Source: Nonomuraea soli
Lineage (GTDB): Bacteria > Actinomycetota > Actinomycetes > Streptosporangiales > Streptosporangiaceae
Length of the DNA stretch: 64,000 nucleotides
Assembly: GCF_013761175.1 (NCBI RefSeq)
Contig: NZ_JACDUR010000004.1
Location: 310,001 to 374,000 of the forward strand
Direction: 5' to 3'
Part shown: piece after piece, positions 34,816 through 43,192 of the stretch
Numbering within the stretch: the stretch's first letter is position 1
How the letters are laid out: each line of letters begins with the position of its first letter
Translations under genes and position numbers: made by a program
The notes under the pieces: generated by a model
Database searches by the model: none
What the model was told of the DNA's origin: nothing
The model's input: only the letters and a program-made list of their open reading frames with translations

Positions 34816-34845
34816 TCGGACACGCTCAGTGATCGCTTGTAAACT
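34816..34845 (+). promoter_or_regulatory. Candidate promoter of the transmembrane HTH gene
   Basis: TCGGAC (34816-34821) and TAAACT (34840-34845) are spaced by 18 bp. The -10 fits TAnnnT. The predicted transcript would start near 34852 and reach the ATG at 34886 after about 34 nt, with GGAG/GAGGG in between. Confidence 0.4.
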
Positions 34846-34885
34846 GTCCAGCGCTGAACGGCCCGTCAGGAGAGGGATGCGGACG

Positions 34886-36115
34886 ATGAGTGAGGCTCCG
34901 GGCGGCGGACAGCATCCCGACATCTCCAGGGCGCTGGAGTCCGTCACCCGGCACGAGGATCTGGTGAAGCTGCTGGTCGAGCAGTTCGCCCGGGCCGACG
35001 TGTCGCTGCGCGAGCTGGAGGCTCGGGCCGACAGGCTGGGCGGCGCACGCCTGCCGCGCACCACCTGCGCTGACATGCTGGCCGGGCGGCGCTTTCCGAA
35101 GAAGGCCGTCATGGTGGCGTTCCTGCGAGGATGCCGCGTGCCCGACCGTCAGCTTCCGGAGTGGGAGCGGGCCTGGGAGCGGGTCAGGGTCCACCAGCTC
35201 CCGGCAGCCGTCGCGGCCACCGGGCAGGTCCACCGCGCTCCGGCGACCGAGCAGGCCCCGATGGCCGACCCCGCGTCGGCGGTCGAGCGGGCCCCGATGG
35301 CCGACCGAGAGTCGGCGGTCGAAGGTGCTCCGGTGGCCGACCCCGCTTCGGCACCCGCGGGTTCCCCAGCGGCCGACGCCGCGTCGGCGATCGAGCGTGT
35401 CCCGGTGATCGGGCAAGCTCCGGTGATCGGGCAGGCTCCGGTGATCGCGCAGGCGCCGGCGACCGCCGGTCCCGCCTGGGTGATCGAACGGGCCCCCGTG
35501 AACGAGACGGACCGCTGGCGGCGCATGGCGCTGCTCACCGGAGCGGCCGCCGTCGTGGCCCTGGGGGTCGTGGTCGTTCTCGTGTGGCGCCCGGAGGGGC
35601 AGGAGCGCGAGTCTCCCGACGCGATCGCCGATCCGGCCCAGATCGTCACCGACGACGGCCGTGCCTTCCCGCTGGGAGGATCGAGCCGGTTCACCGTTTC
35701 GGTCCATCCGGGCAACACCGGCGTGCGCCTGACCCGGCGGCTGGACGCGGGAGTCGGGCTGCAGCACGCCGTCATCACCATCGACGGCGTGAAAGCCGCC
35801 GAGTGGCGCCCGCTGCTGGAGGACAGTGTCTACAAGTGGAGGAACCAGGTCGTGACCATCCCGCCGCATCTGACGGCGGGGCGCGGCACGCTGACCGTCG
35901 TCAACACGTGCGTGTCGCCGTCGGGGTTCAACGAGTTCCTCTACGTCGTGGAGCACGAGGTGAACGGCATGTGGTCGACCGCCGACACGGTGGACGTCGG
36001 CAGGGGGCACGCGGTGAGCGAGTCCTCGCACGACTATCGCGTCGTGGGGGAGGACTGGGCGGACACGCAGACGTTCGCCTACCCACCGCACGCCGAGGAC
36101 CGCAGCGTCCGCTGA
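34886..36115 (+). CDS. Membrane-anchored HTH protein with repeat linker and extracytoplasmic domain
   Basis: 409 residues from the ATG at 34886 (GAGGG 9 nt upstream). Residues about 20-100 are an XRE-like HTH of the actinobacterial type ('VSLRELEARADRL', 'LPRTTCADMLAGRRFPKKAV'). Residues about 110-205 are a Pro/Ala-rich linker with tandem repeats, first 'APMADPASAVER'-like 15-mers and then three VIGQAP/VIAQAP hexamers. One membrane segment lies near 214-234 ('MALLTGAAAVVALGVVVVLV'). The C-terminal 175 residues would be outside the cell ('RFTVSVHPGNTGVRLTRRL', 'VVNTCVSPSGFNEFLYVVEH'). This is the layout of a one-component surface sensor; ligand unknown. Confidence 0.72.
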   Translation: MSEAPGGGQHPDISRALESVTRHEDLVKLLVEQFARADVSLRELEARADRLGGARLPRTTCADMLAGRRFPKKAVMVAFLRGCRVPDRQLPEWERAWERVRVHQLPAAVAATGQVHRAPATEQAPMADPASAVERAPMADRESAVEGAPVADPASAPAGSPAADAASAIERVPVIGQAPVIGQAPVIAQAPATAGPAWVIERAPVNETDRWRRMALLTGAAAVVALGVVVVLVWRPEGQERESPDAIADPAQIVTDDGRAFPLGGSSRFTVSVHPGNTGVRLTRRLDAGVGLQHAVITIDGVKAAEWRPLLEDSVYKWRNQVVTIPPHLTAGRGTLTVVNTCVSPSGFNEFLYVVEHEVNGMWSTADTVDVGRGHAVSESSHDYRVVGEDWADTQTFAYPPHAEDRSVR

Positions 36116-36136
36116 GTCCGCCGTGTGAGCCAGAGC

Positions 36137-36217
36137 GGGCCGCCCGCCCGAGCCGACCGGGCCGCCCACCCGAGCCGACCGGGCCGCCCGCCCGAGCCGA
36201 CCGGGCCGCCCACCCGA
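36137..36217. repeat. Tandem repeat, 22-bp unit, about 3.7 copies
   Basis: Unit GGGCCGCCCGCCCGAGCCGA+CC starts at 36137, 36159, 36181 and 36203. Units 1 and 3 read GCCCGCCCGAG and units 2 and 4 read GCCCACCCGA, giving a 44-bp higher-order period that points to duplication of a pair. It fills the space between the HTH gene stop and the converging Rv3235-like gene. Confidence 0.85.
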
Positions 36218-36250
36218 TGACCGGGGAGGCGGCCCGCGAAGACCGGCGCG

Positions 36251-36604
36251 TCAGGCGGTCTCGAAGTCCGTGCACACCCACTGGACCCCACGACGCTCCA
36301 GCCGTACGGCAAGCGCGTGGCTCCTGGTGCCGCAGTGCACGAGCACGCACATCTCCACGGCCCCGTCGCGGGGCTCCTGCACGTGGGGCGCGCCCACGAA
36401 GGGCGGCCGGTCGGTCCTGAGCATGCGCCCGGCGCGCACGAGTTCGCGGTAGGCCCGGTCGCTGAGCCGGTCGGCCAGGCTCGACGGCGGGCGGCGGCCG
36501 GCGAGGACCTCGGCCAGGGCCTGCCCGAAGTGCCTGAGCCTGCGCTCGTCGGGCGCGGGCTCGGCGGGAGTCCAGACCAGGTGCTGCGGAAGGGGGAAAG
36601 ACAA
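36251..36604 (-). CDS. Rv3235 family protein
   Basis: 117 residues, soluble. 'RLRHFGQALAEVLAGRRPPS' and 'LADRLSDRAYRELVRAGRML' are the typical features, with 'HALAVRLERRGVQWVCTDFE' at the C-terminus. This small family is found next to secA and hpf in mycobacteria and other actinobacteria; its function is unknown. Here two secreted-protein genes and the HTH gene have been placed between it and secA. The ATG at 36604 is preferred to upstream in-frame starts. Confidence 0.85.
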   Translation of the reverse strand: MSFPLPQHLVWTPAEPAPDERRLRHFGQALAEVLAGRRPPSSLADRLSDRAYRELVRAGRMLRTDRPPFVGAPHVQEPRDGAVEMCVLVHCGTRSHALAVRLERRGVQWVCTDFETA

Positions 36605-36763
36605 GGTGCCTCCTCGTTCGAGACGGTCACCTCTAAGAGGATTCGGCCGCCCCGCCGGATACCTGGCGGCCGAGATCGCAGCGGGTTGGGAGGGTTACGT
36701 CGCGAAGATCCCCCAGGAGCCGGGCATTAAGGTCGTCGGCCGCGACCGGGCGGATGCCCGGAA

Positions 36764-38095
36764 TCAGGCCGGCTTCTGGGCGGTGGACGACTCCGGGTCC
36801 TCCTCGGGTTCGCGCCCCGGCGTCATGATGTTCAGCTTCCTGATCAGGAAGCTGAAGATCGCGTAGTACACGACGAAGTACACCAGCCCCATCACGATGA
36901 TCAGGAACAGCCCCTGCGTGTTGGACTTGGTCGCGTTGAGGAGCATGTCGATGCCGCCGGCGGAGAAGCTGAAGCCGAGCCTGGTGTCCAGGAAGGCCAT
37001 CAGCGCCATCGACACCCCGGTCAGCAGCGCGTGCACGACGAACAGCACCGGCGCGACGAAGATGAACGCGAACTCGATCGGCTCGGTGATGCCCGTGACG
37101 AACGCGGTCAGCGCGCCGCCGATCATGATGCTGCCCACCGCGGCCTGCCGGTGCTTGGGCGCCGCCCGCCAGATGGCGAGTGCCGCGGCGGGCACGGCGA
37201 ACATGAGCACGGGGAAGAAGCCGGTCATGAAGATGCCCGCGCCCTGCTGCCCGATGGCGTAGCACTTGAGGTCTCCGGCGGCGTGCACCCCGTTGACGGT
37301 GCATTCGGGGATGACCGTCCACACGATCGAGTTGATGAAGTGGTGCAGCCCCAGCGGGATCAGCAGCCGGTTGGCCACGCCGTAGACGCCAGCGCCGATC
37401 ACCGAGTTGGTCGCCAGCCAGTCGCCGAAGCTGGTCAGCCCCTCGCCGATGGGCGGCCAGATCAGGCCGATGATCACGCCGAGCGCCATGGCGGCCACGG
37501 CGGTGACGATGGGCACGAAGCGGCGCCCGCCGAAGAAGGCCAGCCAGGTGGGCAGCTTGATGCGGTAGTAGCGCTGCCACAACACGGCCGCGAGCAGGCC
37601 GATGGCGATGCCGCCGAGCACGCCGGTGGGCTGGCTGGAGGCGGCCTGGTTGATGACCGTGCTGCCGTCCTGGAGGGTGAGCGTGACCTTCTGCTGGATC
37701 GATTCGGCGTCGGAGTTGAAGAACATGCGCCGCGTGACCTGGTCGAACACGAGGTAGCCGACGAGCGCGGCCAGCGCGGTCGAGCCGTCGGCCTTCTTGG
37801 CGAAGCCGATGGCCACGCCGATCGCGAACAGGATCGGCAGGTTGTCGAAGAGCGCTCCACCGGCCGCCGCGAAGATCTCGGCCACATTGGCCGACCAGGC
37901 GAAGCCGGGGACGTCGGCCAGGCCGCCGGGCTCGGCCCCGTTGGAGCCGAGCATGTCGGGCTGGCCGAAGCGCAGCAGCAGACCGGCCGCGGGCAGGACG
38001 GCGATGGGGAGCATCAGCGAGCGGCCGATGCGCTGCAGCACGGCGAAGGCCGACGACCAGAACGACTTGCCGCCTTCGACGGCCGCTGTGCTCAT
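36764..38095 (-). CDS. PTS transporter EIIC, GlcNAc/glucose family (copy 1)
   Basis: 443 residues from the ATG at 38095. EIIC domain with about ten membrane segments, 'SLMLPIAVLPAAGLLLRFGQ', 'GVIGTGIYGV-like' VYGVANRLLIPLGLHHFINS and 'GITEPIEFAFIFVAPVLFVV', all typical of the glucose superfamily. No EIIB or EIIA domain is fused; these are encoded separately at 42952 and 43193. It forms the sugar channel of the phosphotransferase system. About 230 bp upstream are shared with the divergent protease gene; ACCAG-GTT-CTGGT (38161-38173) there is symmetric but does not match a dre box well. Confidence 0.92.
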   Translation of the reverse strand: MSTAAVEGGKSFWSSAFAVLQRIGRSLMLPIAVLPAAGLLLRFGQPDMLGSNGAEPGGLADVPGFAWSANVAEIFAAAGGALFDNLPILFAIGVAIGFAKKADGSTALAALVGYLVFDQVTRRMFFNSDAESIQQKVTLTLQDGSTVINQAASSQPTGVLGGIAIGLLAAVLWQRYYRIKLPTWLAFFGGRRFVPIVTAVAAMALGVIIGLIWPPIGEGLTSFGDWLATNSVIGAGVYGVANRLLIPLGLHHFINSIVWTVIPECTVNGVHAAGDLKCYAIGQQGAGIFMTGFFPVLMFAVPAAALAIWRAAPKHRQAAVGSIMIGGALTAFVTGITEPIEFAFIFVAPVLFVVHALLTGVSMALMAFLDTRLGFSFSAGGIDMLLNATKSNTQGLFLIIVMGLVYFVVYYAIFSFLIRKLNIMTPGREPEEDPESSTAQKPA

Positions 38096-38328
38096 GCCAG
38101 AACCCCTCGATGAATCCGAAGGGGGATGCCGGAGTCCTTCCCCGATTGTCAAGGCATAGCACCAGGTTCTGGTCAAGTGTTATGCCCGCGTGCCGTACCC
38201 GGAAAAGCGGGTCTGACCTGGGCGTACGCCCTTCCATAAGACGGTGTGGGGAGTGAGGTGATATGGCCGCGGCGGCGAACGTTCTCGTTACGTTTGCGGC
38301 GCACCCCCCAATTCGAGGAGAGATCTAC

Positions 38329-39687
38329 ATGCTCCGCAAGCAAGCCGCGGGGATGGGCGTCACCCTCGCCCTCGTCCTCGCCGCGATTCCGGCGGTCGCC
38401 CAGGCCACCGCCGAACCGCCCAACCCTTACACTCAGGCCCAGCAGGAACACAGCGCCGTCTCCGACCCCGACCCCAAGCTGGTCGAGGCGGTCAGCCGTG
38501 ACCTGGGGATCACCGCCGACCAGGCCGAGGTGCGGCTCGTCAACGAGGCCGCGGCGGCCCAGGTCGAGTCGCTGTACGCGGGCAAGCTCGGCGCCTCCTT
38601 CGCTGGCCTGTGGGTCTCGGGACCGACGGCCACGCTGTCCATCGCCACCACCTCCACGGCCCAGTTGCAGACCATCCGCGACCTGGGCGGCACCCCGATC
38701 CTGGTCGCCGACCCGCTCACCACGCTGGAGGGCGTCAAGGCCAGGCTCGACTCGCTGAAGCTGCCGCGCGGCGTCGCGTCGTGGTTCGTGGACGTGCGGG
38801 CCAACAAGGTCGTCGTGCTCACCCGTGACGTCGGCCGCACCCAGCTGTTCATCGACGCCAGCGGCGTCGACACCGGCAAGGTGCTGGTCCAGTCCACCAC
38901 CGAGCGGCCCGTACCGTACTACGACGTGCGCGGCGGCGACGCGTACTACATCGGCAGCGGCAGCCGCTGCTCGGTCGGCTTCCCCGTGCAGCGCGCGGGC
39001 AGCCAGGGCGGGTTCGTCACCGCGGGTCACTGCGGTTCGACGGGCCAGACGACGACCGGCTACAACCGGGTCGCGCAGGGCACCTTCCGCGGTTCCTCGT
39101 TCCCCGGCAACGACTATGCCTGGGTCGAGGTCAACAGCCAGTGGACGCCGACCCGCCTGGTCAACGCCTACAGCGCCGGCCTGATCACGATCACCGGCTC
39201 GACGCAGGCGGCCGTGGGCTCCTCGATCTGCCGTTCCGGCTCGACCACGCAGTACCACTGCGGCACGATCGGCCAGCACGGCACCAGCGTCACCTACCCG
39301 CAGGGCACCGTTTCCGGCGTCACCCGCACCTCGGTCTGCGCCGAGCCGGGCGACTCGGGCGGCTCGTTCTTCTCCGGCAGCCAGGCGCAGGGCGTCACCT
39401 CGGGCGGCTCGGGCAACTGCAGCTCCGGCGGGACGACCTACCACCAGCCGGTCAACGAGATCCTGCAGACCTACGGCCTGTCGCTGGTCAGCACCGGCGG
39501 TCCGACCAGCTCGCCGACGAGCTCGCCGACCGGCTCGCCCCCCGGCGGCACCTGGGCGCCGTACACCGCGTACGCGGTCGGTTCCACGGTGACGTACGGC
39601 GGAGCCAGTTACCGGTGCATCCAGGCCCACACGTCCCTTCCGGGCTGGGAGCCGTCGAACGTGCCGGCCCTGTGGCAGCGCCTCTAG
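38329..39687 (+). CDS. Secreted streptogrisin/alpha-lytic-type serine protease with chitin-binding module
   Basis: 452 residues from the ATG at 38329 (GAGGAGAG upstream). Signal peptide about 1-27, an alpha-lytic-protease propeptide (about 28-200), then an S1 chymotrypsin-fold domain with His in 'GFVTAGHCGS', Asp in 'GNDYAWVEV' and Ser in 'AEPGDSGGSFF'. A Pro/Ser/Thr linker follows (TSSPTSSPTGSPPG), then a C-terminal CBM5/12-type chitin-binding domain ('WAPYTAYAVGSTVTYGGASY'). It should digest proteins on chitin-containing material, releasing substrate for the GlcNAc PTS encoded on both sides. Stop codons overlap those of the converging EIIC gene by 3 bp. Confidence 0.93.
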   Translation: MLRKQAAGMGVTLALVLAAIPAVAQATAEPPNPYTQAQQEHSAVSDPDPKLVEAVSRDLGITADQAEVRLVNEAAAAQVESLYAGKLGASFAGLWVSGPTATLSIATTSTAQLQTIRDLGGTPILVADPLTTLEGVKARLDSLKLPRGVASWFVDVRANKVVVLTRDVGRTQLFIDASGVDTGKVLVQSTTERPVPYYDVRGGDAYYIGSGSRCSVGFPVQRAGSQGGFVTAGHCGSTGQTTTGYNRVAQGTFRGSSFPGNDYAWVEVNSQWTPTRLVNAYSAGLITITGSTQAAVGSSICRSGSTTQYHCGTIGQHGTSVTYPQGTVSGVTRTSVCAEPGDSGGSFFSGSQAQGVTSGGSGNCSSGGTTYHQPVNEILQTYGLSLVSTGGPTSSPTSSPTGSPPGGTWAPYTAYAVGSTVTYGGASYRCIQAHTSLPGWEPSNVPALWQRL

Positions 39688-41000
39688 CCGGTTCTTGAAG
39701 AGGGTTCGCCGGAGTCCACGTCGGGCTCCGGCTCCCTCCCGGGGGTGAGGATGTTCAGCCGCTTGATGAGGAAGCTGAACACGAAGTAGTAAATGACGGC
39801 ATAAATCGCCCCTAGTGTGAGCACCGCCCACAGGTTCTGCGTGTTCGACTTGCTGGCATTCAGCAGCAGGTCGATGAGCCCCGCCGAGAACCCGAACCCG
39901 AGCTGGGCGTCGAGCAAGGTCATGATCGCCATCGCGGCCCCGGTGAGCAGCGCGTGCACGACGAACAGCACCGGCGCGACGAAGACGAAGGCGAACTCGA
40001 TCGGCTCGGTGATGCCGGTGACGAACGAGGCCAGGCCCGCCGACAACATGATGCCGCCCACGGTCGCGCGGCGGTGCGGGGGAGCCGCCCGCCACATGGC
40101 CAGCGCCGCGGCCGGCAACGCGAACATCATCACCGGGAAGAAGCCGGTCATGAACTCGCCCGCCGTCGGGTCGCCGGCGAAGTAGCAGTTCCAGTCGCCG
40201 CCCAGGGTCTTGCCGTCGACCTGACACTCGGGCACCAGGTACCAGACGATCGAGTTGGCGAAGTGGTGCAGTCCGAGGGGGATGAGCAGCCGGTTCAGCA
40301 CGCCGTAGATCCCCGTGCCCACGGCTCCCGCGCCCGCCAGCAGCTCGCCCGCGTGCTCGATCCACTCCGCCAGCACCGGCCAGAGCCACCCGATCAGCAC
40401 GCCCAGCAGCAGCGCCACGATCGAGGTGATGATCGGCACGAACCTGCGCCCGCCGAAGAAGGCCAGCCACGCGGGCAGCTTGATGCGGTGGAAACGCTGC
40501 CACAGCAGGGCGGTGACCAGGCCGATCAGGATGCCGCCGAGGATGCGGGTGGGATTCTGGGTGCCGTAGTTGATGACCTCCTCGAGCGAATCGGTCCTGA
40601 TCAGGACCTGCTCGCGGATGCCGGAGCCGAGGAACATCGTCCGCGTCACCCGGTCGAAGACCAGGTAGCCCACGACCGCCGACAACGCCGTGGTGCCGTC
40701 GGACTTGCGCGCGAAGCCGATGGCCACACCGACGGCGAACAGCAGCGGCAGGTTCTCCAGCAGCGCCGCTCCGGCCGCGGCGATCACCGCGGCCACGTCG
40801 GTCATCCAGTGGAAGCCCGACACGTCGGCCAGGCCGCCCGGCTCCGGGCCGTTGGAGCCCAGCATGTCGGGCTGGCCGAAGCGCATCAGCAGGGCGGCTG
40901 CCGGTAACGCGGCGATGGGCAACATCAGCGAGCGGCCCAGGCGCTGCATCACGCCCATCAGTCGGGCGAACGGCGAAACGGTCGCTGCGGTCTCGTTCAC
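39684..41000 (-). CDS. PTS transporter EIIC, GlcNAc/glucose family (copy 2)
   Basis: 438 residues from a GTG at 41000 (GAGGA 9 nt upstream). Close paralogue of the copy at 36764: both carry 'SLMLPIAxLPAA', 'RFGQPDMLGSNG.EPGGLADV', 'WLAFFGGRRFVPI' and 'GITEPIEFAF.FVAPVLFVV'. It lies 65 bp downstream of dasR and is probably co-transcribed with it; the spacer holds the perfect 14-bp palindrome GTGCCGTACGGCAC (41047-41060). It uses the EIIB/EIIA/HPr/EI encoded across the operator. The preference of each copy (GlcNAc, glucose or other) is not resolved. Confidence 0.92.
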   Translation of the reverse strand: MNETAATVSPFARLMGVMQRLGRSLMLPIAALPAAALLMRFGQPDMLGSNGPEPGGLADVSGFHWMTDVAAVIAAAGAALLENLPLLFAVGVAIGFARKSDGTTALSAVVGYLVFDRVTRTMFLGSGIREQVLIRTDSLEEVINYGTQNPTRILGGILIGLVTALLWQRFHRIKLPAWLAFFGGRRFVPIITSIVALLLGVLIGWLWPVLAEWIEHAGELLAGAGAVGTGIYGVLNRLLIPLGLHHFANSIVWYLVPECQVDGKTLGGDWNCYFAGDPTAGEFMTGFFPVMMFALPAAALAMWRAAPPHRRATVGGIMLSAGLASFVTGITEPIEFAFVFVAPVLFVVHALLTGAAMAIMTLLDAQLGFGFSAGLIDLLLNASKSNTQNLWAVLTLGAIYAVIYYFVFSFLIKRLNILTPGREPEPDVDSGEPSSRTG

Positions 41001-41065
41001 CGGGGATCCTCGGGAGGTGCGGGGGGAGAACAGGAACAAGGCCGCCGTGCCGTACGGCACAGCGG

Positions 41066-41806
41066 TCAGGGGCGGCGCGCGGGCATCTCCAGGCTGGTGC
41101 GCAGCTGGTAACGGTCGGCACGATAGGTGGAGACGCCGAGCTCCGCGCAGACCCCGCCGGAGAAGGAGCGGCGCGACAGCAGGAGCACGGCCCCGCCGCG
41201 GTCCAGCTTCAGCAGGTCGGCGTCGGACGGGTCGGCGATGCCGCCGTCGATGGTCAGCTCTCCGGCGTCCATGACCAGCCCGTGGCGCTTCTCCAGCAGC
41301 TCGTAGAGCGAGCGCTCGGCCAGATCGTAGTCGCCCAGGTCGGGCGCCAGGTAGACCGGGATGTGCGCGCGCTCGATGGCCAGCGGTTCGCCGTCGGCCG
41401 TGCGCAGCCGTTCGATGAAGTGCACCTCGTCGCCGGGCTGGATGCCCAGTTCCTTGGCCAGGTGGGCGCTGGCCCTGACGACGCGCCGGTCGAGGTCGCG
41501 CGAGCCGGGGACGAGCCCGCGTGCGCGCATGTCGTCGGTGAAGGAGGTGAGCTGGAGCGCGAGCTCGATCTTGGGGCGGGCCACGAAGGTGCCCTTGCCG
41601 GGCACGCGGTGCAGGCGTCCCTCGCTGACCAGGTGGTCGACCGCCTGGCGCACCGTCATCCGCGACAGGCCGAAGCGCTGGCAGAGCTCGCGTTCCGACG
41701 GGATCGCCGCCCCGATGCTGAGCTCGTTGTTCTCGATGAGATCCAGCAGGATCTCGCGCAGCTGGAAGTACTTGGGCACCGGACTGTCCGGATCGATATG
41801 CGCCAC
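41066..41806 (-). CDS. dasR: GntR/HutC-family regulator DasR
   Basis: 246 residues from a GTG at 41806 (GGGAGG upstream). Winged HTH (about 12-75): 'KYFQLREILLDLIENNELSI', 'IPSERELCQRFGLSRMTVRQ' and 'GRLHRVPGKGTFVARPKIEL'. The UTRA effector domain follows, with 'LQLTSFTDDMRARGLVPGSR' and 'YLAPDLGDYDLAERSLYELL'. DasR represses GlcNAc and chitin genes in streptomycetes and is released by glucosamine-6-phosphate or GlcNAc-6-phosphate. It sits beside a dre-like palindrome and a complete PTS, making it the local regulator and perhaps a global one. Confidence 0.93.
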   Translation of the reverse strand: MAHIDPDSPVPKYFQLREILLDLIENNELSIGAAIPSERELCQRFGLSRMTVRQAVDHLVSEGRLHRVPGKGTFVARPKIELALQLTSFTDDMRARGLVPGSRDLDRRVVRASAHLAKELGIQPGDEVHFIERLRTADGEPLAIERAHIPVYLAPDLGDYDLAERSLYELLEKRHGLVMDAGELTIDGGIADPSDADLLKLDRGGAVLLLSRRSFSGGVCAELGVSTYRADRYQLRTSLEMPARRP

Positions 41807-41833
41807 AAAGCCTCCCGTAAGCTATGGTTCGTA

Positions 41834-41857
41834 CTGGTCTAGTCCGGACTAGACCAG
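41834..41857. promoter_or_regulatory. 24-bp perfect palindrome, dre-like DasR operator
   Basis: CTGGTCTAGTCC (41834-41845) is followed directly by its exact complement GGACTAGACCAG (41846-41857). Each half contains the DasR box word TGGTCTAG, so the site looks like two overlapping dre elements (consensus ACTGGTCTAGACCACT). It is centred between the divergent dasR-EIIC and nagB-like-EIIB-EIIA-HPr-EI units, 27 bp from the dasR start and 30 bp from the other. Binding by DasR is inferred from the known consensus. Confidence 0.88.
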
Positions 41858-41887
41858 CTTGCCAAGATATTAGTTGATAGGAGCAGT

Positions 41888-42922
41888 ATGGCCACCCAGA
41901 TGCGTAGCGAGATCGCCGAACAGCCGGCGGCACTCCGAGCCACACTGGAGGCCCTGCTGCCCCGTGTCGGCGAGGTGCGAGCGCTCGGCGAGCAGACCAA
42001 GAGCCTGCTGTTCATCGCGCGCGGAACGTCCGACAACGCCGCAGTCTACGGGCGTTACCTCATCGAATCGCACGCGGGACGCCTGGCGGCCCTGGCCGCG
42101 CCCTCGATCGCGACCACCTACAAGCGCAAGCTCGACCTCGACGGCGTGCTCGCGGTGGCCATCTCCCAGTCGGGCAAGACCGAGGAGATCGTCGAGACCC
42201 TCGCGTGGGCCAAGGACTGCGGCGCCGCCACGGTCGGCATCACCAACGGTGGTCCGGACAGCCCCCTCGCCCAGGCGGCGGACCTGGCGCTGTGCACCGA
42301 GGCGGGCGTCGAGAAGGCCGTCCCGGCGACCAAGACCTACACCACCCAGCTGGCCGCCCTGGCCGTGCTGGCGATCGGCCTGGGCGCCGACGTGAACCCC
42401 GACGACCTGCAGAAGGTGCCCGACGCCGTCGAGCGCCTGATCGCCGAGCCCGGCGACCTGGAGGCCGTCGTCGAGGGCCTGGCCGACAAGCCCGGCGTGG
42501 TCGTCTCCGGCCGCGGCCTGGCCTTCTCGACCGCCCTGGAGACGGCGCTCAAGCTCAAGGAGGCCTGCTACCTGCACGCCATGGGCCTGTCGTACGCCGA
42601 CCTGCTGCACGGGCCGATCGCCGTCGTCGACGAGGACACCCCCGCGCTGCTGGTGGCCGCCGAGAACAGTCCGACCCTGCAGGGCACGGTCGCGCTGGCC
42701 GAGCGGGTCGTCTCCGCGGGCGCCTCGGCCTTCACCGTCGGCGGCGGCGCCGCTCTGGCCAAGGCGGGCACGGCCGCGCTGAACGGCCCGGACCTGCCCG
42801 AGTGGGTCGCCCCGATGGGCCTGATCGTCCCCGGCCAGCTGCTCACCGAGGCGCTCGCCCGCCGCCTGGGCATCGACCCCGACGCGCCGAGAGGCTTGAA
42901 CAAGGTCACGCAGACCGACTGA
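41888..42922 (+). CDS. SIS-domain glucosamine-6-phosphate deaminase-like protein (NagB-II/AgaS/GlmS-like)
   Basis: 344 residues from the ATG at 41888 (TAGGAG upstream). Two SIS domains with 'LLFIARGTSDNAAVYGRYLI', 'VLAVAISQSGKTEEIVETL' and 'ALKLKEACYLHAMGLSYADL', ending in a GlmS-like C-terminus. The glutaminase domain of GlmS is missing, so the reaction is expected to run towards fructose-6-phosphate and ammonia (deaminase NagB-II). It is the first gene after the dre-like site and leads into EIIB. Isomerase-like or regulatory activity cannot be excluded. Confidence 0.85.
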   Translation: MATQMRSEIAEQPAALRATLEALLPRVGEVRALGEQTKSLLFIARGTSDNAAVYGRYLIESHAGRLAALAAPSIATTYKRKLDLDGVLAVAISQSGKTEEIVETLAWAKDCGAATVGITNGGPDSPLAQAADLALCTEAGVEKAVPATKTYTTQLAALAVLAIGLGADVNPDDLQKVPDAVERLIAEPGDLEAVVEGLADKPGVVVSGRGLAFSTALETALKLKEACYLHAMGLSYADLLHGPIAVVDEDTPALLVAAENSPTLQGTVALAERVVSAGASAFTVGGGAALAKAGTAALNGPDLPEWVAPMGLIVPGQLLTEALARRLGIDPDAPRGLNKVTQTD

Positions 42923-42951
42923 TCTACCCTGGTCAGCAAGGGGGAACAACC

Positions 42952-43188
42952 ATGGCAGCAAGTGCAGAGGCGATCATCGCCGGGCTCGGTGGCGCCGACA
43001 ACATCATCGAGATCGAGCCATGCATCACGAGGTTGCGGACCGAGGTGCACGACGCGTCCAAGGTCGACCAGGCGGCCCTGAAGGCCGCCGGCGCGCACGG
43101 CGTCATGGCGGCGGGCAACGTCGTCCAGGTCGTCGTGGGACCGGAGGCCGACACCATAGCCAGCGACATCGAGGACATCATCGGCTGA
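42952..43188 (+). CDS. PTS EIIB component (glucose/GlcNAc family)
   Basis: 78 residues, a free EIIB domain. The phospho-accepting Cys lies in 'NIIEIEPCITRLRTEV', exactly the glucose-family EIIB motif (Cx(T)RLR), and 'GVMAAGNVVQVVVGPEAD' completes the fold. It receives the phosphate from EIIA and passes it to sugar moving through EIIC. The gene is between the deaminase and EIIA genes in one operon; the start is the ATG at 42952 behind AAGGGGG. Confidence 0.95.
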   Translation: MAASAEAIIAGLGGADNIIEIEPCITRLRTEVHDASKVDQAALKAAGAHGVMAAGNVVQVVVGPEADTIASDIEDIIG

Positions 43189-43192
43189 GACC

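Noticed and set aside
36137..36217. Possible CRISPR array (also 30586-30700 and 56881-56950)
   Set aside because: Units are directly adjacent with no unique spacers and no cas genes are near; these are plain tandem repeats.
38161..38173. dre-like site upstream of the first EIIC gene
   Set aside because: ACCAG-GTT-CTGGT is symmetric, but the half-sites are in the opposite order to the DasR consensus, so it was not annotated as an operator.
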